52,011 nucleotides of DNA from Lachnospiraceae bacterium (GTDB lineage: Bacteria > Bacillota > Clostridia > Lachnospirales > Lachnospiraceae), in assembly GCA_022769625.1 (NCBI GenBank), contig JALEJP010000032.1, positions 1 to 52,011 of the forward strand. The letters run 5' to 3'. Shown here piece by piece: positions 1-8,921 of the stretch; the first letter of the stretch is position 1; each line of letters starts with the position of its first letter. The position numbers and the translations under genes were made by a program. Below the pieces are notes generated by a model. That model was not told the origin of the DNA, made no database searches, and saw only the letters and a list, made by a program, of their open reading frames with translations.

Positions 1-1
1 C

Positions 2-730
2 CTCCTGGATCACAATGAGACAGAGAAAGAGTATCGGAGATCCCCGCAGTACCGCTCAATACGGATCGATGTCTTTGCGTTGGATGCGGAAGGGAACATA
101 TATGACGCAGAGATGCAGGGTAAAAATACGGGAAACCTGCCCAGGCGCAGCAGGCTGTATGAGAGCCATATCAATGTGAGTCTGTTAGCACCCGGGGAGA
201 CGGATTTCAATAAGCTCAATGATGTTTATGTAATCATCATAGCGCCGTTTGATCTGTGGGGGATGGGGAGATACCGCTATACGTTCCGGATGGGATGTGA
301 GGAAGTACCCGGCCTTCATCTGGGGGATGGAGCTACCAGGATTTTCCTGAATACGAGGGGGACAAAGCCCGATGGTGTCAGCCGGGAGCTGGTTGATTTT
401 CTGCATTATGTGGAAGACAGTTCCTTAAAGGAAAAAGATGCAGAGCTCAGTGAGAAGCTTTCCAGGATTCATGACCGTGTACAGCGAGTGAAAGAAAGCG
501 AAGAAGTTGGGGTGAAATATATGCAGAGGTGGGAAGAGTTGGCATACGCGAAAGCGGAAGCAAGAGAAGAGGGTATAAAAAAGGGCATACAGCAAGGAAT
601 TGAACAGGGCAGAAAAGAAGAGCGAGTCTTTACGGAGCAGGAACGGAAGCGTGCGGAACAGGCAGAAAATGAATTGAAGAGCTTGAGAGAAGAGCTTGAG
701 GAGTTTAGGAAGCGAATAGTTGATAAATAG
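2..730 (+). CDS. Rpn/PD-(D/E)XK nuclease family transposase-like protein, 5' end outside the window
   Basis: The reading frame is open from base 2, so the gene starts before the window; an internal ATG at 80 is not the likely start. The visible part carries the PD-(D/E)XK pattern of the Rpn (recombination-promoting nuclease) family: an Asp in RIDVFALD, then the E-x-Q pair in DAEMQGK, followed by YESHIN and the NDVYVIII strand. The C-terminal third is a charged coiled coil with GIKKGIQQGIEQGRKE, typical of these proteins. Family members are usually near 300 residues, so roughly 50 to 70 residues are probably missing here. In cells such proteins act on DNA and are often present in multiple copies. 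The product name is confident at family level; activity is unknown. Confidence 0.8.
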   Translation, partial: LLDHNETEKEYRRSPQYRSIRIDVFALDAEGNIYDAEMQGKNTGNLPRRSRLYESHINVSLLAPGETDFNKLNDVYVIIIAPFDLWGMGRYRYTFRMGCEEVPGLHLGDGATRIFLNTRGTKPDGVSRELVDFLHYVEDSSLKEKDAELSEKLSRIHDRVQRVKESEEVGVKYMQRWEELAYAKAEAREEGIKKGIQQGIEQGRKEERVFTEQERKRAEQAENELKSLREELEEFRKRIVDK

Positions 731-813
731 CGAAGGAGGCAGTAATACATGCAGGAATCGTTCCTTTGCGTTCTACGTAGCTTTTTAATGACGGCAGGAC
801 ACGTGCCTTCCAT

Positions 814-999
814 TTGGAGGTGGAGTTCAGAGAAATCGCAAGCAAGGAGTGGTCGATAAACGGATTTTTGAATCACTCTGTCACAGCTGCAGCAAAGAAT
901 ACGATTCCAGGGGATATGCCATCATTAAGTCTTGAGGAAACGGAAAGGATTATCCGTGATCACGATACAGGAGAGTATTGCGGTGAAATGGCAAGATAA
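814..999 (+). CDS. possible small hypothetical ORF or gene remnant
   Basis: A 61-codon frame opening with TTG lies between the Rpn-type gene and a large terminator. GGAG of the upstream DNA overlaps the start rather than sitting at normal distance, so translation is doubtful. The C-terminal part (ETERIIRDHDTGEYC) is plausible protein-like sequence, but I recognise no family. It may be the decayed end of an accessory gene. The whole stretch 731-1253 holds only this frame, the terminator and the promoter of the next gene. Confidence 0.15.
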   Translation: MEVEFREIASKEWSINGFLNHSVTAAAKNTIPGDMPSLSLEETERIIRDHDTGEYCGEMAR

Positions 1000-1027
1000 A
1001 GGATAATACTCCATAGAATCGAAACAG

Positions 1028-1104
1028 AAACAGGAATTTTCTGCATAGAATCAGATGCTGGAAAGCATTGAATTCTGCAGGAGATTCCTGTTTTGCTGTT
1101 TTCA
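1028..1104 (+). terminator. long imperfect hairpin terminator
   Basis: Arms starting AAACAGGAAT (1028) and ending ATTCCTGTTT (1093) pair over about 28 positions with a few bulges, closing on a GGAA-type loop around 1059. The hairpin is followed by T-rich sequence to 1104. It separates the Rpn-type gene from the GH2 gene. Confidence 0.7.
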
Positions 1105-1125
1105 GACCAAAATCTGTAAATATAT

Positions 1126-1153
1126 CTGCAATGTATGATATCTGCGATTGCAG
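1126..1153 (+). promoter_or_regulatory. candidate operator: inverted repeat over the GH2 -35 box
   Basis: CTGCAAT (1126-1132) and ATTGCAG (1147-1153) form a 7-bp inverted repeat with a 14-base spacer. The right arm overlaps the -35 box. The same DNA also reads as a direct repeat, ATCTGCAAT (1124) and ATCTGCGAT (1140). It is a plausible repressor site for the glycosidase gene; the regulator is unknown. Confidence 0.35.
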
Positions 1154-1176
1154 AAACAGGGGGCTGTCGCTATAAT
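1148..1176 (+). promoter_or_regulatory. sigma-A type promoter of the GH2 gene
   Basis: TTGCAG at 1148-1153 and TATAAT at 1171-1176 are separated by 17 bases. Transcription would begin near 1183, giving a leader of about 70 bases before the GTG start. Confidence 0.6.
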
Positions 1177-1253
1177 ATTAGCAGAAATATATTTTCAGAA
1201 CGTGCCGGATCGTGAGAAGCTGCAAAAGGAAATAAAAAGTTGGAGGGAATAAC

Positions 1254-4200
1254 GTGAAAAGAAGAACAAAACACAGCAAAACAAAACGTTTTCTGGCTCT
1301 TGCCGTGAGTGTGGCAATGATGATGTCATCTTTGACATCGCTGGCAGCCTCTGCAGACAAAAGCCGGGAGATGGCACAGAAAGAAAGTGCGGTCTCAAAG
1401 CAGACCCGAAGCGCTCTGCCGGAGAGCTATGTGACAAAGGAGGGCGTTGGCAGGACACAGGTGAACTTTAACCGGAACTGGAAATTTATCCGCAGTGATG
1501 TGACTGGTGCAGAAAACACGGAATACGATGATTCCACCTGGGTGGATGTGGCAATTCCGCACAATTTCAGCATTCCATATGAGATGACAGCCCAGTTCTA
1601 TGTGGGCTATGGCTGGTATCGTAAGGAGTTTGATATGCCGGCAGACTGGAAGGATAAAAAGGTAGAGCTGGAGTTTGAGGGCGTATTTCAGGAAGCGGAT
1701 ATTTTTGTAAACGGACATGCGGTGGGAACCCACAGAGGCGGATATTCCGGATTTGTCTATGATATTACAGATTATCTGCAGGAGGGAACCAATCTGGTGG
1801 CGGTGCGGGTGAACAATATCTGGCAGCATGATCTGGCGCCAAGAGGCGGAGATCATCAGTTTACCGGAGGTATTTACCGCGATGTCTATCTGAATGTGAC
1901 GGAGGATGTCCATGTGACCTGGTATGGTACCTTTGTGACGACACCGGATCTGACCAACCCGGATTTTGATTCCAGCGCAGAGAATATTGATTTTTCTCAG
2001 TATCCGACAGAAGATGAAATCCGGAAAAACATTGCGGAAAAGCGTTCCAATGTCCGGGTTCAGACAGAGGTGAAAAACGACTCGGATTCGGAAAAGGAAG
2101 TACAGGTCGTACAGAGAGTAGAGGATTCAGAGGGACAAACCGTGGCAGAATTTGCCTCAGAAAAGCGGACATTGAAAGCAGGTGAACTCTCCAATTTTGA
2201 TGCGGTCAGTGAGCAGGTGGAAAACATTCATCTGTGGAGTGTGGAGGATCCTTATCTGTATACCGTGTATACAACGGTCATTAGCGATGGTATTTGTGTG
2301 GATACCTATGAGTCGCCTCTGGGTTTCCGCTGGGCGCAGTATAAAAAGGACGGGTTTTATCTGAATGGGGAGAAAACACTTCTGGACGGTGCCAATGCCC
2401 ATCAGGATCACGCAGGCTTTGCGGATGCGGTCACAGATGAAGGCTTTTATCGGGATGTGTCCATGATCAAGGAGTGCGGGATGAACTTTATTCGTGGTTC
2501 TCATTATCCCCATGATCCTTCCTATGCGGAAGCCTGTGATGAACTGGGAATCCTGTTCTGGTGCGAGTGTAATTTCTGGGGTATGGGCGGATGTGCAGGC
2601 AAGGATGGAGATCCGGTGATGAGTGCTGCTGACTGGCATAAGGATGCGTATCCACAGAATCCCGAGGATGAGGCGGCTTTTGAGCAGAGCTGTATGGATT
2701 CTCTGGAGGCTATGATCCGTGTGAACCGAAACCATCCGTCTATTATCAACTGGAGCATGGGAAATGAGGTATTCTTTACCAGCAGCAGTACCCAGGCGAA
2801 GGCAAAGGCGCTGGTCAATAAAATGAGAAACCGTGCCCATGAGCTGGATCCCACCAGAAAAGCAGGTATGGGAGGATGTCAGAGAGAGGGATATGACAGT
2901 CTGGAAATCTGTGACATTGCAGGCTACAATGGCGATGGCGGTAAGTTCCAGAATGATACGATGCCAAATGTGGTGGCGGAATATGGTTCCAGGGTGCAGG
3001 ATCGTCCCGGTGAGTTCCGCCCTTATTATGACCAGATTCAGGGCAGCTCAATTACCGAATATGTCCTGAAGAAAAACAGTGCCGGACTGAGCTTATGGTG
3101 TGCCTTCCATCACGGTACCATCGGCGGAGACGGACTGGCGAAGATGGGAATGATCGATTATTACAGACTTCCGTTGAATACCTGGTACTGGTACCGGGAG
3201 AAAAATACGGGGGCAGCAAGAGAAGCTTCGGTAAGCGGCGAAGCGGTGAGTATGGAAATCACGGCATCGGATGCCGTCATCACAAATGATGGGAAAAATG
3301 ATACCAGGCTGATCGTCACGATGAAGGATGCAAATGGCAGATGGGTCAGTGATACGCGTACCGTCACCCTTACCGTTGAGGAAGGACCTGGTATTTTGCC
3401 GGGTGGGAAATCCTATACTTTTGTACCGGACAAATCCATGCGTGACGGGAAAGCAAGTATTGAGTTCCGCTCTTATTATGAAGGTACTTCCGTTATCACG
3501 GCACATGCAGAGGGTCTGCCGGATGCCAGCATCACGATATATACGGAAAACGTAACCGGAATGGAAGACGGAGAGGAGCCGGAGAATTTCTATGATGCCT
3601 CCATGTGGGGAACTGTGACGGAAAAGGTTGAGGAGCCATTTGCATATGGCGGTGCCAATGCGGCTACCGGAAGACCGGTATTTCCAAGCAGCAATAAACA
3701 GGAAGGTGAGTTGGCCACAGATGGGGATGCAGCCACCTCCTGGACGGCCGAAAAAACGGGAAACGGAGAATATTTTATTCTGGATCTGGAATTTGCACTG
3801 TATGTCTACAAAATCGGCCTTGATTTTGAACGGACACCTTACCCCTATAAGATAGAGACAGCCATGGAAAAGGATGGCGAATGGGTTGCCGTTGCGGAAT
3901 ATACGAAAGATACGCTCGGGGAGAGACTGCGTGAGGAGACGGTGGATGGAAGGGAAGCCCGCTATGTGCGTGTAACCTTTACGGACGTTCCGGATGATGA
4001 AAAAGCATTTCTGTCGGAAATCGAAGTATATGGAAATGTGTCCTCCCAGGCACCGCAGTATGCATCGGAAAGTGTATGGCTGTCGGAAGTAGTGGATTAT
4101 GACAGCATTGTGACCGGATGGAAGACACCCGGGAAGAATACCTCCTGTGAGGGTGCACCAATCCGCGTCGGCGGGACATCTTATGAAAAAGGAATCGGTG

Positions 4201-6017
4201 TTCATGCAGACAGTACTATTCTCTATCAGACAGAAGGAAAATACAGCCGTATCTCAGGTGTTGCAGGTATTGACAATGAGGTAAGCGGCGGAAATGCCAT
4301 TTTCCGTATCTATGCGGATAACAAACTGATTTATGAAAGAGAGCTTTCCGGATCTCAGGCTGACCGGTTTGATCTGAGTATAAGCGGGGCAGAGACATTG
4401 AGACTGGTTACGGATGCCAACGGAGGTGATTCGGAGGATCACACAGACTGGGCAGATGTGAAGCTTTATGGTGCACTCCGTGATGTCAGCAGACAGGGAG
4501 GTCAGGCTTTGATTACTGCAGTCGGCATGACACCTGGTCTTTGCGCTGCAGAAGATTACTGTGTTTCAGTAAGCGTTAAAAATGAAGCAGACAGAACGAG
4601 AAAGCTTTCTGTGGGAGCCCTGTTGTATGACAGAGATGGAGCCCTGGTGGATGTTTCCGTAAAGAAGATCACTCCGGGAGCAGGAAAAACCATGCAGACA
4701 GAAACCGTGCTTGCGATGCCCCAGGATATCAGCGGATATCACATGAAGCTGCTTGTATGGGACAGTGAAACACTGGAGCCGGTATCGAAACCGGTGTGTG
4801 TCTATCCGGACAGAGATTATCTGACTGGTGGGAAAAAGGAAGTAACCTGGACGAAATTTGACGGAGAAGAGGATGAGATTGAAAAAACAGGAAGCTGGAA
4901 GCTCTGGTCCTCGGATGCGGCTTATCAGGGAACGGAAACCTACAGCACGGATGCCAGCGGCAATACCTTTGCTGTGCTTGTGTTTACCGGGAATTATGTG
5001 CGCATCGGTGCAAAGATTGACGGCAGCCAGGTGGGTGCAGATGTCTATCTTGATGATGTGAAAGCCGGTACCATCAATACAAAGGCAGCAGATAATAATA
5101 TCAACATTTACCAGCAGGTATGGGCATCTGACCGGCTGGAAAACGGCAGACATACGGTGAAGCTTGTTCCCACCGGAAAATTCGGGCTGGATTATATTGA
5201 AACCGGAGCAGAAAAAGAGGTGGAACATCTGCCGGAAAATGAAAAGCTTGTCAGTCTGAAGGCGCAGACGGCAGAGCTGATGGAAGCACTTCTGGATGGA
5301 ACCATCTGTAATTATACAGAGGCAAGCCGCAGTGTGCTGGCCGAAGCGCTGTCACAGGCACTGGAGCTGTGTGCGGGAAATGCAGAGGATGAGGCATTGT
5401 ATGACAACGCCGGAAAGGCACTTCAGGATGCAGTGGGCGCACTGGAAGAAAATGCAAAGCAAGACCCGGAAGAAAATCCAAAGGATAATCCAGAGGAAAC
5501 TCCGAATACGGAGACACCCGGTACAGAAAATCCACAGCCTGTCAAACCGAATCCGGTTCCGGCAAAGGGAGCCGTTTATCGGAGTGCAGATGGTGTACTG
5601 CAGTATACGGTAACAAAATCTGCAGCGAAGAACGGTACGGTTTCTGTCACAAAGCTTTTAAAAAAGAGCAAAACCAAAGTGACCATCCCTTCCGTGACGA
5701 AAATCGGCGGCTATACCTTCCGGGTAACGTCCATCGGTGCGAAAGCATTCCAGAACTGCGGCAGGCTGAAAACGGTGGTGATCGGTACAAATGTGACTTC
5801 CATCGGAAAGAACAGCTTCTATCGCTGTAAGAAGCTTGGTAATCTGGCATTTAAGGGGACAAAAGCGCCAAAGATCGGAACGAAGGCATTTCAGGGAATC
5901 AAGGCGAAAGCAAAGATTTCCATTCCAAAGAAAATGTCAAAGAAACAGCTTGCCACACTGAAAAAACGTATGAAGCGTGCAGGGGCAGGGAAACAAATCA
6001 TTTATAAACAGAAATAA
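1254..6017 (+). CDS. secreted multi-domain glycoside hydrolase family 2 (beta-galactosidase-like)
   Basis: The 1587-residue protein starts with GTG, six bases after GGAGGG (1242-1247). A signal peptide covers about residues 1-33 (KRFLALAVSVAMMM). GH2 sugar-binding and Ig-like domains follow (about 65-365), then a TIM barrel (about 370-640). The acid/base Glu is expected at 505 (NWSMGNEV) and the nucleophile at Glu576 (VVAEYGS). After that come an Ig-like domain, an F5/8-type C (discoidin) domain (about 795-925), an NPCBM-like domain (about 935-1080), a further beta domain, a FIVAR-like helical region (about 1325-1400), a Pro/Glu-rich linker and a C-terminal BspA-type leucine-rich repeat (about 1445-1560). 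There is no LPXTG motif. It probably trims beta-linked galactosides or mucin/plant glycans outside the cell. The exact substrate cannot be read from the sequence. Confidence 0.9.
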   Translation: MKRRTKHSKTKRFLALAVSVAMMMSSLTSLAASADKSREMAQKESAVSKQTRSALPESYVTKEGVGRTQVNFNRNWKFIRSDVTGAENTEYDDSTWVDVAIPHNFSIPYEMTAQFYVGYGWYRKEFDMPADWKDKKVELEFEGVFQEADIFVNGHAVGTHRGGYSGFVYDITDYLQEGTNLVAVRVNNIWQHDLAPRGGDHQFTGGIYRDVYLNVTEDVHVTWYGTFVTTPDLTNPDFDSSAENIDFSQYPTEDEIRKNIAEKRSNVRVQTEVKNDSDSEKEVQVVQRVEDSEGQTVAEFASEKRTLKAGELSNFDAVSEQVENIHLWSVEDPYLYTVYTTVISDGICVDTYESPLGFRWAQYKKDGFYLNGEKTLLDGANAHQDHAGFADAVTDEGFYRDVSMIKECGMNFIRGSHYPHDPSYAEACDELGILFWCECNFWGMGGCAGKDGDPVMSAADWHKDAYPQNPEDEAAFEQSCMDSLEAMIRVNRNHPSIINWSMGNEVFFTSSSTQAKAKALVNKMRNRAHELDPTRKAGMGGCQREGYDSLEICDIAGYNGDGGKFQNDTMPNVVAEYGSRVQDRPGEFRPYYDQIQGSSITEYVLKKNSAGLSLWCAFHHGTIGGDGLAKMGMIDYYRLPLNTWYWYREKNTGAAREASVSGEAVSMEITASDAVITNDGKNDTRLIVTMKDANGRWVSDTRTVTLTVEEGPGILPGGKSYTFVPDKSMRDGKASIEFRSYYEGTSVITAHAEGLPDASITIYTENVTGMEDGEEPENFYDASMWGTVTEKVEEPFAYGGANAATGRPVFPSSNKQEGELATDGDAATSWTAEKTGNGEYFILDLEFALYVYKIGLDFERTPYPYKIETAMEKDGEWVAVAEYTKDTLGERLREETVDGREARYVRVTFTDVPDDEKAFLSEIEVYGNVSSQAPQYASESVWLSEVVDYDSIVTGWKTPGKNTSCEGAPIRVGGTSYEKGIGVHADSTILYQTEGKYSRISGVAGIDNEVSGGNAIFRIYADNKLIYERELSGSQADRFDLSISGAETLRLVTDANGGDSEDHTDWADVKLYGALRDVSRQGGQALITAVGMTPGLCAAEDYCVSVSVKNEADRTRKLSVGALLYDRDGALVDVSVKKITPGAGKTMQTETVLAMPQDISGYHMKLLVWDSETLEPVSKPVCVYPDRDYLTGGKKEVTWTKFDGEEDEIEKTGSWKLWSSDAAYQGTETYSTDASGNTFAVLVFTGNYVRIGAKIDGSQVGADVYLDDVKAGTINTKAADNNINIYQQVWASDRLENGRHTVKLVPTGKFGLDYIETGAEKEVEHLPENEKLVSLKAQTAELMEALLDGTICNYTEASRSVLAEALSQALELCAGNAEDEALYDNAGKALQDAVGALEENAKQDPEENPKDNPEETPNTETPGTENPQPVKPNPVPAKGAVYRSADGVLQYTVTKSAAKNGTVSVTKLLKKSKTKVTIPSVTKIGGYTFRVTSIGAKAFQNCGRLKTVVIGTNVTSIGKNSFYRCKKLGNLAFKGTKAPKIGTKAFQGIKAKAKISIPKKMSKKQLATLKKRMKRAGAGKQIIYKQK

Positions 6018-6078
6018 AAAACGGTGATTGAGTACTTTTTCTGTAAGTGATAAACTGTATACAAAGGAGGTATGAGGA

Positions 6079-6585
6079 ATGGAACGAAAAGTAAGGACAA
6101 TACAGATTCTGCAGGCAGCAGGTTATGTTCTGCTTGGGATCATACTGGTTTGGAATCCCGGCATGAGTGTGAAGATCATCTGCGGAGGCTGTGGAATCGG
6201 AGCAGTTGCATATGGTCTGCTTCACATGCTTCAGTCGCGCAGGGGTATGCGAAAAGGAGAACTGGTTCTGGGTGTGGTTTTTGCGGCACTGGGAGCATTC
6301 TGTCTGATCACACCGGAAACCGTGGTGTCTTTTTTGCCGTTTCTCCTGGGAATCGTCCTGATTCTGGATGGGATCGGGAAAATACAGCGTGCCCTGGATC
6401 TGAGAGTGCTGGATCTGCCGGGGTGGGTACGTCTGCTGATTTTTGGGATTCTGCTGCTTGGCCTGGGAATTTTGCTTCTGTTTAATCCCTTTGGAGCAGT
6501 TAAAATGTCCATGATCTTTTTTGGTGCCTGCCTGATTGGTGATGGTGCCCTGGATCTGTTATTTCTGCTTCTGGTATGCAGATAA
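6079..6585 (+). CDS. DUF308 (HdeD-like) small membrane protein
   Basis: The 168-residue protein is almost entirely hydrophobic, with about six membrane segments and Gly-rich turns. Its internal duplication (GIILVWNPGMSVKI and GILLLFNPFGAVKM) is typical of DUF308/HdeD proteins. The ATG at 6079 sits eight bases after AAAGGAGG (6063-6070). The role of the family is unclear: HdeD is linked to acid resistance in enterobacteria, which need not hold here. The next gene follows closely on the same strand, so they may share a transcript. Confidence 0.75.
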   Translation: MERKVRTIQILQAAGYVLLGIILVWNPGMSVKIICGGCGIGAVAYGLLHMLQSRRGMRKGELVLGVVFAALGAFCLITPETVVSFLPFLLGIVLILDGIGKIQRALDLRVLDLPGWVRLLIFGILLLGLGILLLFNPFGAVKMSMIFFGACLIGDGALDLLFLLLVCR

Positions 6586-6638
6586 AGCGGTCTCACTCAG
6601 GAGACTTTGAAAGAAGTGGGAAAGGAGCGACAGGCGGT

Positions 6639-7961
6639 ATGGCACCTGAGCTGGATAATCAGTCCGTTCACCGCTATATGCGGGTATACAATTATTATAA
6701 GCAGTTGATTCTGTCCGGACAGCTGGAGCCGGGAAATAAGCTGCCTTCGATCCGGCGCTGCGCGGCGGAGCTGCAGATGAGCAGGACGACAGTGGAGACG
6801 GCCTACATGGTACTTGCGGCAGAGGGATATATTCTGTCCAGGCCGCAGAGCGGTTTTTATGTTACGGATATTGCGGAAACGAGGAAAAAGGCGGCATTTC
6901 TGGAAAGCCGGACGAAAAAAGAAGAGCCGCCGATCTGCTATAATTTTGTGTCGGCCAGTGTGGATAAAAAAAGCTTCCAGTTTGATCTGTGGAGGCGCTA
7001 TATCAAAAGTGCACTGCGCCAGGATGACAGGCTGCTCTCTTACGGGGAACCGCAGGGAGAGCAGGATCTGCGTGAGGTGATATGCAGATATCTTCAGAAT
7101 AACCGGAATGTGATCTGCACACCGGAGCATATCGTAATAGGAGCCGGTGTGCAGAGTCTTCTGCACATTCTGTGCCCGCTGATCCGGGAGCACAGAAGGA
7201 TCGCCTTTCACAATCCGCAGTTTAAACAGGGACGTGCGATTTTTGAGGATTACGGTTTTGAACTGTGCAGCACAGAAGAGGAAGAATCGAATATTTACTA
7301 TATTTCTCCCTCCCAGGCGACTCCCTGGGGCGGGGTGCTGTCCGTGCAGGAGCGTATGGAGCTGATTCGGGATGCGGCAAAACGGGAAATTCTGCTGATT
7401 GAGGATGACTACAACAGTGAATTCTGCTATTATCATCATCCGGCACCTTCCATACAGGGACTGGCAGGTGGAGAAGGTGTGGTATATCTGGGCACCTTTT
7501 CCAGACTGTTGCTGCCTTCGATCCGTCTGAGCTTTATGGTGCTTCCGCCCAGACTTCTGGAGCGGTACCAGAGGCGGAGGGATGCTTACAATCAGACAGC
7601 ATCCAAGGCAGAGCAGATCGCACTCTGCCAGTTTATACGCGACGGACATCTGGAGAGCCAGATCCGGAAATCCAGAAAGATTTATCAGATGAAAACAAAA
7701 GCGCTTTGCAGCGCGGCGGAACGTGTCTTTGGAGACAAGGCGAAGATCACGCCATGTGAGGCGGGTTTTTTAAGCATTCTGGAGCTTCGAACGGAAAAAA
7801 GCGCAGCGGAGCTTGCCGCAGAGGCCAGGAAGGAAGGGATTGCCGTTTCCCCTGTTCAGATGAAGGACGGAAAAACAAGGCTGATGCTCTCCTGTGCATC
7901 GGTTCCTGCAGAACAGTACCCGGAAGCGCTGGATAAACTGTGCCAGTGTGTGTTTGGATGA
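6639..7961 (+). CDS. MocR/PdxR-type transcriptional regulator, GntR HTH plus aminotransferase-like domain lacking the PLP lysine
   Basis: A GntR-type winged helix (about residues 5-72, with RCAAELQMSRTTVETAY) is followed by a fold-type I aminotransferase domain (about 95-440). Family landmarks are present, such as EDDYNSEFCYY, which carries the Asp expected to hold the PLP ring nitrogen. At the position of the Schiff-base lysine (GTFSK in GabR-like proteins) the sequence reads GTFSRLLLPSIRL, so the lysine is Arg289. The regulator may therefore bind PLP non-covalently or not at all. I chose ATG 6639 because AAAGGAG lies at 6621-6627; an in-frame ATG at 6576 overlaps the previous gene and has no such site. 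The target genes are unknown. Confidence 0.85.
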   Translation: MAPELDNQSVHRYMRVYNYYKQLILSGQLEPGNKLPSIRRCAAELQMSRTTVETAYMVLAAEGYILSRPQSGFYVTDIAETRKKAAFLESRTKKEEPPICYNFVSASVDKKSFQFDLWRRYIKSALRQDDRLLSYGEPQGEQDLREVICRYLQNNRNVICTPEHIVIGAGVQSLLHILCPLIREHRRIAFHNPQFKQGRAIFEDYGFELCSTEEEESNIYYISPSQATPWGGVLSVQERMELIRDAAKREILLIEDDYNSEFCYYHHPAPSIQGLAGGEGVVYLGTFSRLLLPSIRLSFMVLPPRLLERYQRRRDAYNQTASKAEQIALCQFIRDGHLESQIRKSRKIYQMKTKALCSAAERVFGDKAKITPCEAGFLSILELRTEKSAAELAAEARKEGIAVSPVQMKDGKTRLMLSCASVPAEQYPEALDKLCQCVFG

Positions 7962-8052
7962 AAATTGTCGTTAAAATTTGAAAAACCTGAAGATTCCGGC
8001 CGCTGTGTTTCGTTTAAATAAACAGAAAGGGAACCACAGGGGAGGTGAGAGT

Positions 8053-8553
8053 ATCAACAGACAGGAATATCTTGCGGAATTGTTTGACCGGTATGGCAAT
8101 CTGGTCTGGTCCATTTGCTATAAATTTACAAACGATTATTTCGAGGCGCAGGATCTGACTCAGGATACTTTTCTCGCGGTTTACAACCATCTTCCCTCAT
8201 TCGACGGAAGGAATGAACGTGCCTGGATCTGCAGGATTGCCGCCAACAAAGGGCTTGATTATGTAAAGCAGGCTCAGAGGCGGATACAGCCGGAGGAGGA
8301 CATTTTCTTTTCCCTGCTGGAGAATGGTCAGAAAAGTACGGAGGAGGAAATTTTGGAGAAGGATACGAAAAAACGTCTTTATGAGGCGTGCTGTTCTCTG
8401 AAACCTCCCTACAATGAAGTGGCTGTGGATTACTTTTGCAAAGAGATGACCACAGCGGAGATCGCAGCTGCCAGAAAAAAGAAAGAAAAGACGGTGCAGA
8501 CGCAGATTTACCGTGCGAAAGCGATGCTGAAGAAAATCTGGAAGGAGGCATAG
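8053..8553 (+). CDS. ECF-type RNA polymerase sigma factor
   Basis: Sigma-70 region 2 (LFDRYGNLVWSICYKF, DLTQDTFLAVY) and region 4 (TTAEIAAARKKKEKTVQTQI) are both visible, and the length of about 166 residues fits an ECF sigma factor. The start is unusual. A strong Shine-Dalgarno GGGGAGGTGA (8039-8048) has no ATG, GTG or TTG at the right distance in frame. ATC at 8053 lies seven bases after GGAGG and gives a normal N-terminus. The conventional in-frame alternatives, GTG 8005 and TTG 7978, have no ribosome binding site. The next gene begins three bases after the stop and encodes a likely membrane anti-sigma factor. The pair probably forms a signal-responsive switch. Confidence 0.85.
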   Translation: MNRQEYLAELFDRYGNLVWSICYKFTNDYFEAQDLTQDTFLAVYNHLPSFDGRNERAWICRIAANKGLDYVKQAQRRIQPEEDIFFSLLENGQKSTEEEILEKDTKKRLYEACCSLKPPYNEVAVDYFCKEMTTAEIAAARKKKEKTVQTQIYRAKAMLKKIWKEA

Positions 8554-8556
8554 AAT

Positions 8557-8919
8557 ATGGTACAATGGAGCGAAGAATGGATGGAGCAGTTGATTGCGGA
8601 AGCAGAAAAAAACGTGCCGGTTCCTGTACCTGCCAACATGAAGGACAGCGTACTGCAGTATGTGGAACGAAAGCATCAGATTACAAATGTGCGTCGGAAT
8701 GTATATTATCATATGAAGCTGTGTGCGGCAGCCTGTATGGCACTGGTGATTCTGGCCGGAACAGCGGTGGGACTGCAGCGGCGCGAGGAGACGCAGCAGG
8801 AAGCATATGATCTGGCTGGTGAGATAGGCAGGCAGATGGATACATTTGTTTCCGTTATAAATGAAAAAATGAATGCGATTGTCCGTATGGACAGTCCGGA
8901 CGATCAGGGAGGTAGATGA
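8557..8919 (+). CDS. putative membrane anti-sigma factor
   Basis: The 120-residue protein begins with an acidic/aromatic stretch (WSEEWMEQLIAEAE), followed by one membrane segment (about residues 53-72, LCAAACMALVILAG) and a short extracytoplasmic tail. Size, topology and position directly behind an ECF sigma gene fit an anti-sigma factor. It lacks a recognisable zinc-binding HxxxCxxC motif. It overlaps the next gene, so the three genes are probably co-transcribed and translationally coupled. Confidence 0.6.
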   Translation: MVQWSEEWMEQLIAEAEKNVPVPVPANMKDSVLQYVERKHQITNVRRNVYYHMKLCAAACMALVILAGTAVGLQRREETQQEAYDLAGEIGRQMDTFVSVINEKMNAIVRMDSPDDQGGR

Positions 8920-8921
8920 CA

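Noticed and set aside
3093-4205. Long open frame (370 codons) on the minus strand
   Set aside because: It is antisense to the GH2 gene, which has a continuous set of recognisable domains.
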